A stretch of 64,000 nucleotides of DNA, taken from contig NZ_JAAKEG010000003.1 of assembly GCF_011039075.1 (NCBI RefSeq), positions 99,836 to 163,835 on the forward strand, read 5' to 3'. Each line of letters begins with the position of its first letter. Within the stretch, counting starts at the first letter, position 1. The notes below the pieces were generated by a model. It was not told the origin of the DNA, did not search any database, and saw nothing but the letters and a program-made list of their open reading frames with translations. Positions 10,105-18,692 of the stretch are shown one piece after another. The translations under genes and the position numbers were made by a program. Source of the DNA: Adlercreutzia sp. ZJ304. Its GTDB lineage: Bacteria > Actinomycetota > Coriobacteriia > Coriobacteriales > Eggerthellaceae.

Positions 10105-11670
10105 ATGGCAAAGAAGAATAAGAAAAAATATGATATTGAGCCTGATTCTCAACAAGTACAGGTTCAACGAGTTACTCAGGCTGCTGAAGATGGTATGGCA
10201 GCAAAGGCAACACTAGATGCGGGCGGTAATCCTGCTGTTTCGAATGAGGACTCTGAGCGCGCGCTTAAAGAAGCTGTAGAAGCGGCACGCGAAAGTGCGG
10301 CTGTTCTTCGCGAGGCAGCTAATGCGTTGTCGCAGTCGGCGGCGCAATCTGTGGCGGTTTCAAGGTGGGGTCAGTTTCCGGGTCAGAACATGGGTATGCC
10401 GAACACTGGCGCAATGCCTATGCTGCCACCGCAGCTTCCACCGCAATATGCTGACAATATGCGTGCGCCTATGATGGATATGTCTGGCAGTTATCCTAGT
10501 GGTTACTATAACGATGCTGCTGTAAGGCGCAATTACGATTTACGTGAATCTGTAGGATACAGTCCGAAAGAACCCGGCGTTGCGAAGGTTGTCGATGAAG
10601 ATCGCGGTGGCAAGCGTTGGAGTTCGCCAATAAAAAGCCTGAAGTCGCGCGTTGCTTCTGTTGCGGGCGGTTCTGCGGTTGCTGCGTCTGGCGTTGGGCA
10701 GCAGCCAGTGGTTGATGCATCGGTGTTGTCGGGGCTTCCTAAATTCGGCGAAGCACCCGATCCTCTTCCCACTCCGCAAGAGATACTTGCCAGTTTGCCT
10801 TCATTTGAAGCGGTTGACCAATCGGCATCAACGCCAACGTCAGTGTCAGCACCGGCGCCGGCACCAACATCGGCAGTGGCACCTTCTGCTGCTGTGTCGG
10901 TAGAGCCTGTTTACCAACAGCCTCAGCAGTCTGTTCAAGTGCCCGTAGCCGATCAATCTGAAGCTATGGCTTCCGCTGCTTATGCCGACTCTACAGCATT
11001 CTCAACAGACGTTTCAACTTCTGCAACTCAGGTTATACCTAGCCCTGAGCATGTTATAGAAGTTCCAGCGCAAGAGGTGGTTTACAGCGATATGCAACCA
11101 GCCGATCCTTATACTCAAACTTACAACAACGTGCCTGAGTTTGATCCCGCTACTATGTACGATCCAACTCAAGTATTCGAACCAGTGCAGCAGCCCTACG
11201 AGCCTATGCAGCCAATGTACGATCAAACACAGCAGCTCTACGACTCTATGCAGCAACCTTACGATCCTACGCAACAGCTTTACGATCCGCTTGCTTACAG
11301 CAATGGTGCGGGTGCCTATAATTCCTACCCCGATGCGGTAATGTATACAGAGCCAGTCAAAGGCGGCAAAGCTACCATGTCGCTTATCTTGGGCATTCTG
11401 TCAATTTTGCTAGCTTTCATTCCGCCGCTTGGGTTGGTGTTGGCAATAATTGCCGTGCTTCTTGCGAAGTCTTACACTAAGAAAGGCGGTACTGCGCCAC
11501 GTGCAAGTACCGGTCGTGTATGCGGCATTGTTGGTATTGTGCTAAGCCTGTTGCTTGCTGTGGCTATTGGTGTCTTTGTTGCTTATTTCATAGGTGGCTT
11601 GTATGGCGAATCGAATGCCGGCGCAATAATGGGATACCTGCAAACAACACCGTTGGCACAGTTTCTGTAA
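10105..11670 (+). CDS. DUF4190-type membrane protein with Pro/Tyr/Gln-rich region
   Basis: About 521 aa. The ATG at 10105 has TAGGGA at suitable spacing; ATG 10099 is the alternative. The N-terminal 420 residues are charged, then Ala/Pro/Gln-rich, with near-tandem units such as YDPTQQLYDP and EPMQPMYDQTQ at roughly residues 350-395. The C-terminus has two membrane spans (about 427-455 and 475-500) around a basic loop; the pattern GGKATMSLILGILSILLA and GRVCGIVGIVLS matches the DUF4190 family. Function unknown. It begins 136 bases after the giant wall protein and precedes corC by 14 bases, so it may belong either with locus A or with the corC gene. Confidence 0.75.
   Translation: MAKKNKKKYDIEPDSQQVQVQRVTQAAEDGMAAKATLDAGGNPAVSNEDSERALKEAVEAARESAAVLREAANALSQSAAQSVAVSRWGQFPGQNMGMPNTGAMPMLPPQLPPQYADNMRAPMMDMSGSYPSGYYNDAAVRRNYDLRESVGYSPKEPGVAKVVDEDRGGKRWSSPIKSLKSRVASVAGGSAVAASGVGQQPVVDASVLSGLPKFGEAPDPLPTPQEILASLPSFEAVDQSASTPTSVSAPAPAPTSAVAPSAAVSVEPVYQQPQQSVQVPVADQSEAMASAAYADSTAFSTDVSTSATQVIPSPEHVIEVPAQEVVYSDMQPADPYTQTYNNVPEFDPATMYDPTQVFEPVQQPYEPMQPMYDQTQQLYDSMQQPYDPTQQLYDPLAYSNGAGAYNSYPDAVMYTEPVKGGKATMSLILGILSILLAFIPPLGLVLAIIAVLLAKSYTKKGGTAPRASTGRVCGIVGIVLSLLLAVAIGVFVAYFIGGLYGESNAGAIMGYLQTTPLAQFL
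11158..11289 (+). repeat. In-frame degenerate short tandem repeats
   Basis: About six degenerate 21-27 bp units encode YDPTQ-like and QQPYEPMQ-like steps within the DUF4190 protein. They are diverged at the DNA level, so slippage is possible but not obviously active. Confidence 0.6.
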
Positions 11671-11684
11671 GGATTGATTGAATT

Positions 11685-12530
11685 ATGGAAAAAGATTCCC
11701 ATAAAGATAGTTCGTCAAAACAGAAACCTAGCTTTTTCGAGCGTTTTACAAACAAACGTGCCGAAGTGTCAGAAGATGAAATTCTAGAGCTATTAGATGA
11801 GGCCCCAGAACTTGCCGACGACGAAAAGCGCATGATTCAAGACATAATCGACTTGGGCGATACCGTTGTGAATGAAATATGCACTCCGCGTGTAGATGTA
11901 ATGTTGGTCGAAGACAACGAAACTGGTCGGGCAGCACTAGAGCGCATGCGTGGTACTGGTTATTCGCGCCTTCCTGTGTGTCACGATAATATTGATGACA
12001 TAATAGGAATAGTTCACTACAAAGATTTAATCGGTCCGCTTATGGATGGTTCTATTGACGAGCCAGTTACGCGCTTCATGTATAAGCCTATGTTTGTGCC
12101 TGAAACAAAAGATGTTATTCCTTTGTTGGGTGAAATGCAGGCTAAGCATCAGCAGATGGCAATAGTGGTTGACGAGTACGGCGGAACCGAAGGCTTAATA
12201 ACAATAGAAGATATAGTCGAAGAAATTGTGGGCGAAATAGCCGACGAATCTGACATAGGCGGCGAATTGCTAACTTTTATAGAGCCCGGTGTCTGGCGTG
12301 CTGATGGGCGCTTTCCCGTAGAGGACGCGATAGAGCTTGGCTGGCCTGTGCAGATATCTGACGATTACGAAACTATTGCCGGTTGGTTAATGCTAACGCT
12401 CGATTCCGTCCCTAAGACTGGCGAAATGGTGGTTGTGGATGGCTACGAATTCAAGATACTCAAAATGCGCCGCAGCCGTATATCGTTAATAAATGTTAAA
12501 CGCTTAGAGCACGAGGTTCTAAAAAACTAG
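11685..12530 (+). CDS. CBS-domain / CorC_HlyC family protein
   Basis: 281 aa. Two CBS domains occupy about 65-185 (PRVDVMLVEDNETG; GYSRLPVC; IGIVHYKDL; MAIVVDEYGGTEGLITIEDI), followed by a CorC_HlyC transporter-associated domain (about 200-275, WRADGRFPVEDAIELG). The DUF21 membrane domain of full-length hemolysin-C relatives is absent, as in enterobacterial CorC. Family members act in magnesium and cobalt export or resistance, though the biochemical role of the short form is unsettled. The start is preceded by AAGGATTGATTGAATT, an acceptable site. It may be co-transcribed with the DUF4190 gene 14 bases upstream. Confidence 0.85.
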   Translation: MEKDSHKDSSSKQKPSFFERFTNKRAEVSEDEILELLDEAPELADDEKRMIQDIIDLGDTVVNEICTPRVDVMLVEDNETGRAALERMRGTGYSRLPVCHDNIDDIIGIVHYKDLIGPLMDGSIDEPVTRFMYKPMFVPETKDVIPLLGEMQAKHQQMAIVVDEYGGTEGLITIEDIVEEIVGEIADESDIGGELLTFIEPGVWRADGRFPVEDAIELGWPVQISDDYETIAGWLMLTLDSVPKTGEMVVVDGYEFKILKMRRSRISLINVKRLEHEVLKN

Positions 12531-12915
12531 GCAAGCAGTTATTACTCGCTCCTAATTCGTTGAAGTCGTATATTGCAATGCGCTTTCATCTTTCGACAGT
12601 ATCGATGAGCTTCTAATAAAAGAAATCCTTTTGTTTCGAGTTGATAAGTAGTGCGTAAATCTGCATTACGATGGGCGTTTGGTCCAAAAAAATTAGAAAC
12701 TTGGTCAAAACTTCCGGCTTTCCACACTCAAACACACCTAATAGCACCCGCCGAGGCATCACTGAACACTGTTTGCCCAGTGTTCTCCACATTTCAAGCT
12801 ACCTATTGGGCACTCTGACCGTGGAAAGTCGGAAGTTTTGACCATTTTTTCGTAAAAATTGACCTGATACTCATTTTTTGCTTTGTTTATACAAAACCTA
12901 TACACCAATGATTCA
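12531..12915. other. Intergenic region holding MITE-like copy 1
   Basis: This 385-bp gap lies between convergent genes. Apart from the 143-bp inverted-repeat element at 12702-12844, I see no gene. Short reading frames on the minus strand here (for example through 12759-12968) cross the element and are repeated at its other copies, so they are not credible proteins. Confidence 0.6.
12702..12844 (+). mobile_element. 143-bp MITE-like inverted-repeat element, copy 1
   Basis: The ends are 23-bp inverted repeats, TGGTCAAAACTTCC to the matching GGAAGTTTTGACCA, with one mismatch. An internal core, TTTGCCCAGTGTTCTCCACA, is shared with the copies at 14744-14886 and 45318-45460. All three copies are exactly 143 bp. 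No transposase is encoded. Target duplications are not obvious. T-runs just outside the right end leave open a role as a transcript terminator. Confidence 0.65.
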
Positions 12916-13932
12916 TCAGTGATGACTAGAAAGCACTTTGTTGCGCAGGGCGTATCTAGCCTGTACAAATCCGTCAGATCTAATTCTTAGTCGTTTGCCA
13001 AGTCCGTGTGCTATTAATTTGGCTATGCGTTCTGTATCGTCAATAGAATTTAATTCGTCTCTGGTTAGCGTTAATACATTTATATTATGTAGTTCTAGCA
13101 TGTTCCGTCTGCGAGAATCGCGCGATATATCTTTAGAGTCGCAATGAAAGGCGTCGCTATCATATTCCAGCGCTATGTGTGCCTTTTCCCACAGCATGTC
13201 TACTCGAAGAAATTGCTTGCCTAAAGCATGTTGCTGACTTTTAGAAAGCTCAATTTTCTCATTTAGTTTTGGTTTTTCTAACCCATAACCGCCATAACGA
13301 GAAGGAAGCGTAAGAAGTAATGCTGCAGCTGTTTCTCTAGGAGATGCCGAACCGTCTATTGCGTTATGCGCGGCTTTACAAAGCGCTTTTATTCCGTAGA
13401 TGCTTTTTGCATGTTTAGTAAAAGCATGCAGTTTTTTAATGGAAGTAAGTGGAGGGCGTTGGCGAAAACCGCGCGTATCGGAATTGTCTAAAGTATAGTG
13501 ACCGCATGCTTCAAACATTATTAGTAGTGTGTCAATGAAAGATTCGGCATTTGCTACTTGAGCTAGCGCTAATTCCGGAGACGCAACATAAACTTTGCTG
13601 TTTATTTTGAACAGTGAATTTGGCGGCAATTCTTGTGTGATTAAATGGAAGTGAATATTTGGATAATTACGTTTATTTGCGCAAGCAAGGTGTATTGGTC
13701 TTGAATCTTGATGAAACGAATTGCAGAATTCTTTTATTTCGTTCGGTGTTTCGCTGCATCGTCCAAGTCGTGTTGCCTTTGTTTTTGCAGACCTGTCTAA
13801 ACAAGTGCCTGTCAGCATTTGCCAGCGCCAATATTCGAGTGCTGTGTAGCCTGTAATATAAATCGTCATGGTTATTACATTAGCATAAAGAATCCCCAGT
13901 TCAAGCCCGTTTTTTCTGTTAGCTTTTTGCAA
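12916..13932 (-). CDS. Endonuclease-fold (VSR/DUF559-like) hypothetical protein
   Basis: Up to 338 aa; the ATG at 13869 (317 aa, MTIYITGYTALEYWR) is a likely alternative start because neither has a clear ribosome-binding site. The C-terminal third (LRVDMLWEKAHIALEYD, then SRRRNMLELHNINVLTLTRDEL) matches the small endonuclease pattern of VSR/DUF559 proteins, with a VD then EYD acidic pair. The N-terminal part resembles proteins annotated as AbiEi-like or nucleotidyltransferase-associated in related bacteria, but this is uncertain. It is alone and convergent with corC. A role in nucleic-acid cleavage or defence is inference. Confidence 0.5.
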   Translation of the reverse strand: MQKANRKNGLELGILYANVITMTIYITGYTALEYWRWQMLTGTCLDRSAKTKATRLGRCSETPNEIKEFCNSFHQDSRPIHLACANKRNYPNIHFHLITQELPPNSLFKINSKVYVASPELALAQVANAESFIDTLLIMFEACGHYTLDNSDTRGFRQRPPLTSIKKLHAFTKHAKSIYGIKALCKAAHNAIDGSASPRETAAALLLTLPSRYGGYGLEKPKLNEKIELSKSQQHALGKQFLRVDMLWEKAHIALEYDSDAFHCDSKDISRDSRRRNMLELHNINVLTLTRDELNSIDDTERIAKLIAHGLGKRLRIRSDGFVQARYALRNKVLSSHH

Positions 13933-14123
13933 GGTTTACGATAGATTTTATGTGAATCTATGCAATGTTTTTGTAAGAATTAAGTGCGATTTATGCAAGG
14001 TTTTTGCAAGAAACGCAGTCTATAAATAGTTTCGTAGTGTTCTCGAAAATATTAACAGCGCATTTGTTGCTAAATTATTTGATGTGCCTATATCCCTATA
14101 TGCAGCTTAATCAAAGATATAGC

Positions 14124-14318
14124 ATGAGCTACTTTGAGTCAGAAAACAGGAAAACCAACTTGCAAAACTACAGCAAAGAGGCAACCTTAGCGGTGTTGCG
14201 TAAATATTTCGGCTATAACGTTTCGTCCAAAGCAGAGCGAGGTGGTGTTTGCCGTGTTGTCGAGGCAGGATGTGCTTATAGTTATGTTAGCTGGGCAGGT
14301 AAATCTATGGGGCTGTAA
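14124..14318 (+). pseudogene. Possible recQ 5' remnant
   Basis: A short frame opens at ATG 14124 (an upstream in-frame TTG extension is possible). LAVLRKYFGYN resembles the conserved start of RecQ helicases, and AGKSMG near the end resembles a truncated Walker A segment. The rest does not align, so it is probably a decayed fragment. A helicase HRDC remnant lies 170 bases downstream on the same strand, which supports this reading. Confidence 0.35.
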
Positions 14319-14334
14319 CAGAAGTCTCATCAAT

Positions 14335-14367
14335 AAGAAACCTGCCACAATATGTGGTGGGTTTCTT
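14335..14367. terminator. Hairpin terminator
   Basis: AAGAAACCTGCCACA pairs with TGTGGTGGGTTTCTT across a 3-nt loop (one G-U pair), followed by GCATTTTATTT. The symmetrical A and T flanks allow function in both directions. Confidence 0.65.
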
Positions 14368-14480
14368 GCATTTTATTTCAATATATAGCGGTTCAAGATA
14401 ACCATTCAAGACTTTTGTTACATCCCCATAACGTCAAACGCAAAATTATTAAGAATGAACATTGAAGTACTACCCTAAAC

Positions 14481-14669
14481 AATGAATTGTTTGAGCGGAT
14501 TTGCGCAGCGCGCAAGCAAACAGGAAATAAGAAAAATACCTTTGTATATAGTTTTTTCGAATGCAGCATTGCGCGATATGTGTGTACGTATACTGCGAAC
14601 GCTCGAAGATTTTCTAGAAGTAACAGCATAGGAGCTCTAAAGCAAAAATATATGTTGATATCTTTTTAG
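14481..14669 (+). pseudogene. HRDC-domain remnant of recQ
   Basis: The frame reads NELFERICAARKQ, then FVYSFFECSIARYV, then RRFSRSNSIGALKQKYM. This matches the HRDC domain at the C-terminus of RecQ (LFExLRALRK, then VFSDxTLRDM, then VxGIGxxKxxKYG). A stop at 14463 cuts it off from upstream sequence, and the helicase core is missing. I read it as the relic of a deleted recQ rather than a working gene. Confidence 0.5.
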
Positions 14670-14743
14670 CTGAAATAGCAAATTATTACTGATTTAGGTA
14701 TTTATGAGTGTATTTTTGCTTTGGTATAAAAATTTGGAAAAAC

Positions 14744-14886
14744 TGGTCAAAACTTCCAGTTTTCCATGGTAAAAAACGCCAAATTGCCTATGTTGGTGGG
14801 TTGGTATTTCATGTTTGCCCAGTGTTCTCCACATTTCAAGCGACCTATTGGGCATTCTGACCGTGGAAAGTCGGAAGTTTTGACCA
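14744..14886 (+). mobile_element. 143-bp MITE-like inverted-repeat element, copy 2
   Basis: Same length and ends as copies 1 and 3. The core and the right half (CGACCTATTGGGCA, then GTGGAAAGTCGGAAG) are close to copy 1; the left arm has drifted at a few positions. It lies between the recQ remnant and the murein hydrolase gene. Confidence 0.65.
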
Positions 14887-15030
14887 GTTTTAGAAAATTT
14901 TCCTCTTAGCTTAAAGGTTAATGTTGCCAATGACGAATTGTTGATTGCACGTCTTGTTTTATGCTGTAGAATATCCCAAAACATATTTATTCCATTGGCA
15001 GCAAATCCACCAACAATCCAGTCAGCTGTC

Positions 15031-15051
15031 ACCGCTTCGGCGGTCGTTTTT
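15031..15051 (+). terminator. Short GC hairpin with T-run before the murein hydrolase
   Basis: ACCGC, loop TTCG, GCGGT, then CGTTTTT. This small intrinsic-terminator-like hairpin lies just before the in-frame GTG 15052. It argues that translation of the next gene starts downstream of it. It could end upstream transcripts or attenuate. Confidence 0.4.
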
Positions 15052-15948
15052 GTGTTGGAAGGCAAAACGGAGAAGTTGACAAAGGGTAAACACATAGCAG
15101 CCAGCTCGAAAAAGGTTCAGCGCGTGCGCACAAACAAGCACAGCTCTGCTTCTTATGCTGCTTCTGGCGCAAATGCGCATTCTTGCGCTGCTGTACGTCC
15201 TAATGTTGCTACTCGCAGATCGGCTGCCATTAAAGTTTCTGTAGCTATATGCGTTGCAATCGTTATAGCTTGGGGAGCAGGTTTAGGACTGGCTTCTGCT
15301 GGCGGTTCGGCGCTTATGTCATTTTCTAACGATAATCAGAAATCCGATCAACCCACCACCGAGACTTCAATAGATTTGACGAAGACCGCGGCGTTGGGTG
15401 AAGTTTCTCAGCGCGATGTGTCGGCGGGTGTCGCTGAAATTGCAGCCGAGGAGGAGGCTGCACGCATCGCCGCTGAAGAAGCAGCTCGCAGGCACGAAGC
15501 GCAATGCATCGAAAAAGCTAAGGCTGCACAGGTTAAGTCGGCTGCAAATGGTGGCATTGGCGTTTATGCGGTCGATTTTTCTATTGGACGCGACGCGTTT
15601 ATTGCAGAGTGGACTTCTCGTATAAATAAATATCTCGACGGTTCTCCCTTGGCTGGCTATGGTGCTACATTTGCGGAAGCTGCTTGGGAAAACGGTGTTG
15701 ATCCGCGGTGGTCGCCGGCTATTTCGAATACTGAAAGCACAAAAGGTCGCAACTGTTTTTCGTGGCACAATGCTTGGGGTTGGACTGGTGGTTCGTGGCC
15801 AAGCTGGGATTCGGCTATACGCGCGCACGTAAAAGGCTTGGCAGAAGTTTATGGATTCACCATCAGTTTTTCTAATGCGCAGCGCTATTGTCCGCCGAAT
15901 TATGCGAATTGGTATCGCGATACACTAAACGAGATGGCAAAAATCTAG
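15052..15948 (+). CDS. Membrane-anchored murein hydrolase (glucosaminidase/lysozyme-like)
   Basis: The frame is open from 14938, but GTG 15052, TTG 15055 and TTG 15076 are better starts because a terminator-like hairpin ends at 15051. The choice is uncertain. After a basic N-terminus there is one membrane span (IKVSVAICVAIVIAWGAG), an Ala/Glu-rich stretch (AEEEAARIAAEEAARR) and a C-terminal domain with FAEAAWENGVDPRWSPAI, SNTES, NAWGWTGGSWPSW and YCPPNYANWY. This pattern is typical of coriobacterial proteins annotated as beta-N-acetylglucosaminidases; the Glu in NTES is the likely catalytic acid. It probably cleaves peptidoglycan outside the membrane. A TrkA gene begins 2 bases after its stop. 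Confidence 0.65.
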   Translation: MLEGKTEKLTKGKHIAASSKKVQRVRTNKHSSASYAASGANAHSCAAVRPNVATRRSAAIKVSVAICVAIVIAWGAGLGLASAGGSALMSFSNDNQKSDQPTTETSIDLTKTAALGEVSQRDVSAGVAEIAAEEEAARIAAEEAARRHEAQCIEKAKAAQVKSAANGGIGVYAVDFSIGRDAFIAEWTSRINKYLDGSPLAGYGATFAEAAWENGVDPRWSPAISNTESTKGRNCFSWHNAWGWTGGSWPSWDSAIRAHVKGLAEVYGFTISFSNAQRYCPPNYANWYRDTLNEMAKI

Positions 15949-15950
15949 CC

Positions 15951-16622
15951 ATGAGCAACGTTATCATAGTCGGGTGCGGGCGTGTGGGTTCGCAATTGGC
16001 GAATATGTTGTCTGATGCGGGCAATAATGTTTGCTGTATCGATCGGTCGGTTGACGCTTTTGCAAATTTGGGGCGCAACTTTAATGGTTCTACAATTCAG
16101 GGAATTGGATTTGATGAAGAGGCGTTGCTGCGGGCTGGCATTGAGGAATGCGATGTTTTAGCGGCAGTTACTCAGCTAGACAATACGAATTTGATGTGTG
16201 CCGAAGTGGCAAACAGATTGTTCGATGTTCCGCATGTTATTGCAAGGCTTTATAATCCCGGTCGCGAACGCGCTTATATGCAGCTTGGAATTGATTACGT
16301 TTGCGGCACAGCGCTTGTGGCTGAAGAGATGTTTAGCAAGGTTATGAGCGGGCATGGCAGCCATATAGCTACATTTGGCGAATGTGAAGTGCTTGAATTT
16401 TCGCTAAAACTTGACAATAGCGACGATGCTTTTGCGGCGAGCAGCGTGCGTGTTGGTGAACTAGAGCGCGACCATAACGTGCGCATAATCGCGTTCGAGC
16501 GCAAGGACGGGTCGTCTAGCAGCATTCCTACAACCGATTCAGTGTTGCATAACGGTGATACAGTGTTAGCAGCTGTTCGCCACGACTATATCCAGCAGTT
16601 TACAAAGTATATGCAAGGGTAG
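15951..16622 (+). CDS. trkA: TrkA-type potassium uptake regulator, first copy
   Basis: 223 aa from ATG 15951, which lies 2 bases after the preceding stop codon. An RCK_N Rossmann domain (VIIVGCGRVGSQLANML, with Asp in CCIDRS suggesting NAD binding) is followed by an RCK_C domain (about 135-220). Such proteins gate Trk/Ktr potassium channels from the cytoplasmic side by binding NAD(H). No TrkH/KtrB pore gene is in the window, so it presumably lies elsewhere. It is directly followed by a second TrkA gene after 10 bases. Confidence 0.9.
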   Translation: MSNVIIVGCGRVGSQLANMLSDAGNNVCCIDRSVDAFANLGRNFNGSTIQGIGFDEEALLRAGIEECDVLAAVTQLDNTNLMCAEVANRLFDVPHVIARLYNPGRERAYMQLGIDYVCGTALVAEEMFSKVMSGHGSHIATFGECEVLEFSLKLDNSDDAFAASSVRVGELERDHNVRIIAFERKDGSSSSIPTTDSVLHNGDTVLAAVRHDYIQQFTKYMQG

Positions 16623-16632
16623 GCGGCGCGAT

Positions 16633-17304
16633 ATGTATATCGTTATAGCCGGTGGCGGCAAAGTGGGCTCTTATCTGGCAAATGTGTTGCTGGAAAGCGG
16701 CAATCAGGTTGCCATAATAGAAGAGAACAAACAAGTAGCCGACTTGCTTTCGGTGTCGCTAGAGGGCGAGTGCCTAGTTATAAATGGCGACGGCTGCGAT
16801 TCGCGATTCCAAGAAGATGCTGGAATGCGCCGTGCTGATATATTTGTTGGCGCAACAGGTCAAGACGACACGAATCTGGTCGCGTGCGAAATAGCCGGGT
16901 GCGTTTTTAATGTCAATCGCGTTATTGCGCGCGTGAATAGCCCGAAGAATTTGCGAATTTTTCGCAAAGTGGGAATCGAATGCGTTTCGTCAACCACGCT
17001 TATTGCGAATCTTATTGAGGAAGAAGCGCTGCTGGGAAATGTATCGGTGGTGTCTTCGCTGACGCATGGCAATGTTTCGCTTTCTGAATTTACCGTGGGG
17101 CACATGCGTCATCACTCCGACGAAGAGGGTGTTGCGCTGGGCGATGTAGAGTTGCCCGAAGGTGCACTTGCGGTGGCTGTGGCATACGAAGATGATGCCG
17201 AAGTTGCTAACGATGACATAATATTATTCCCGGGCGATCAGGTTATAGTAGTTGCCGACAGTGATGTATTAGATGAAGTGCGAGCAGTATTTCGTTCCTT
17301 ATAG
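16633..17304 (+). CDS. trkA: TrkA-type potassium uptake regulator, second copy
   Basis: 223 aa, the same length and domain order as the gene just upstream: RCK_N with VIAGGGKVGSYLANVL and acidic IIEEN, then RCK_C ending in LFPGDQVIVVAD. Sequence identity with its neighbour is limited, so the pair is an old duplication or two distinct subunits of a heteromeric gating ring. AGGCGGCG precedes the ATG. Tandem trkA genes are common in actinobacteria and usually work with one or two membrane pores. Confidence 0.9.
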   Translation: MYIVIAGGGKVGSYLANVLLESGNQVAIIEENKQVADLLSVSLEGECLVINGDGCDSRFQEDAGMRRADIFVGATGQDDTNLVACEIAGCVFNVNRVIARVNSPKNLRIFRKVGIECVSSTTLIANLIEEEALLGNVSVVSSLTHGNVSLSEFTVGHMRHHSDEEGVALGDVELPEGALAVAVAYEDDAEVANDDIILFPGDQVIVVADSDVLDEVRAVFRSL

Positions 17305-17345
17305 TTTTGCTTGGTGGACGGCTGCGTAAGAGGAAAGGGCTTAAT

Positions 17346-18692
17346 ATGATTGACCGCTACACACGTCCAGCTATGGGCAAAATATGGGACTTCCAGAATA
17401 AATTTGATATTTGGCGCGAAATAGAAGTGTTGGCGTGTGAAGCGCAGGCAGAGCTCGGTCAGTGCGGCATAACGGCAGAGGAAGCGAAGTGGATTCGCAA
17501 TCATGCAGCAGCCGATGCAGGTCGCATAGCTGAGATCGAGCAGGTTACGAACCATGATGTAATTGCTTTCACAACGAATATGGCTGAAAACATTGATGCC
17601 GAAATACCTGAGGGTCAAGAAAAGCCTAGTCGTTGGGTGCATTACGGCATGACTTCTAGCGATTTGGGAGACACCGCCTTAAGCTATCAGATTGTGCAAG
17701 CGGCTGACATTATAATTGCGGACGTTTGTCAGCTTGGCGAAACTTGCAAACGCCGCGCGTTGGAAATGCGCGATGTTTTATGCGTAGGACGCACGCATGG
17801 TATACACGCCGAACCTATGACTTTCGGAATGAAATTTGGTAGCTGGGCTTGGGCGCTGCATCGGTGCAAAGTTCGCATGCAGCAGGCGCGCGAAGTGTGT
17901 GCCGTGGGGGCCATAAGCGGCGCGGTTGGCACGTATTCTAGTATCGATCCGTTTGTAGAGCGCTATGTGTGCGAAAAGCTAGGGCTTACGCCCGACCCGC
18001 TTTCCACGCAGGTATTAGCGCGCGACAGGCATGCGCAAATGGCTACAGCGCTGGCAACAACGGCAAGCACGCTTGAGAGCATCGCTATGCAGGTGCGCTT
18101 GCTTCAGCAAAGCGATGTTATAGAAGCTGAAGAACCGTTTACGCGCGGGCAAAAAGGCAGTTCAGCTATGCCTCACAAGCGCAATCCTATAACCGCCGAG
18201 CGCGTATGTGGTCTTTCGCGTGTGGTGAAAGCCAACGCGCAAGTGGCGCTTGATGATGTGGCGCTGTGGTACGAGCGCGACATAAGCCACTCAAGTGCCG
18301 AGCGTGTGGCGCTAGCCGACAGCTTCATAGCGCTAGATTATATGTTTGGAAAAATGCAGTGGATGCTGGATGGTTTGCAAACTTATCCGGCAAAAATGGA
18401 GCACAATTTATGGCGTACACGCGGGCTAATATTTAGCAGCAAGGTTTTGCTTGCGCTGGTGAATGCGGGTCTTACGCGCGAGGACGCATATGTAATAGTG
18501 CAGCGCAATGCTATGCGCGTTTGGGACGATATTCAAAATGCGGTTGCTGGTCCTAGTTTCCGCGAGAATATAGAGGCCGACCCGGATGCATCTGTTTTGA
18601 CACCCGAACAACTAGATGCCATTTTTGATCCGAAGGCATTCTTGACGCGAATTGATCCGATTTTTGAACGCTTAGAAACTTTGGAATTCTAA
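17346..18692 (+). CDS. purB: Adenylosuccinate lyase
   Basis: 448 aa from ATG 17346, preceded by AGAGGAAAGG. It catalyses two steps of purine synthesis: SAICAR to AICAR plus fumarate, and adenylosuccinate to AMP plus fumarate. Family signatures are present: TSSDLGDTA (about 102), GRTHGIHAEPMTFG (about 148, catalytic His) and the fumarate-lyase signature SSAMPHKRNP (about 270). The length is normal for the bacterial enzyme. It overlaps the convergent Tat-signal gene by 4 bases at the 3' end. purC and purL lie 4-6 kb downstream, but separate genes intervene, so this is not a pur operon. Confidence 0.95.
   Translation: MIDRYTRPAMGKIWDFQNKFDIWREIEVLACEAQAELGQCGITAEEAKWIRNHAAADAGRIAEIEQVTNHDVIAFTTNMAENIDAEIPEGQEKPSRWVHYGMTSSDLGDTALSYQIVQAADIIIADVCQLGETCKRRALEMRDVLCVGRTHGIHAEPMTFGMKFGSWAWALHRCKVRMQQAREVCAVGAISGAVGTYSSIDPFVERYVCEKLGLTPDPLSTQVLARDRHAQMATALATTASTLESIAMQVRLLQQSDVIEAEEPFTRGQKGSSAMPHKRNPITAERVCGLSRVVKANAQVALDDVALWYERDISHSSAERVALADSFIALDYMFGKMQWMLDGLQTYPAKMEHNLWRTRGLIFSSKVLLALVNAGLTREDAYVIVQRNAMRVWDDIQNAVAGPSFRENIEADPDASVLTPEQLDAIFDPKAFLTRIDPIFERLETLEF

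Noticed and set aside
14890..15050. Cyclic-di-AMP riboswitch before the murein hydrolase
   Set aside because: Such riboswitches often precede wall hydrolases in actinobacteria, but the conserved core is not recognisable here.
12759..15095. Small minus-strand frames reading KTSDFP or QNFRLS with CGEHWAN or MWRTLGK (12759-12968, 14694-15095, also 45321-45669)
   Set aside because: They cross the 143-bp repeat elements; similarity between them comes from the repeated DNA, not from shared proteins.
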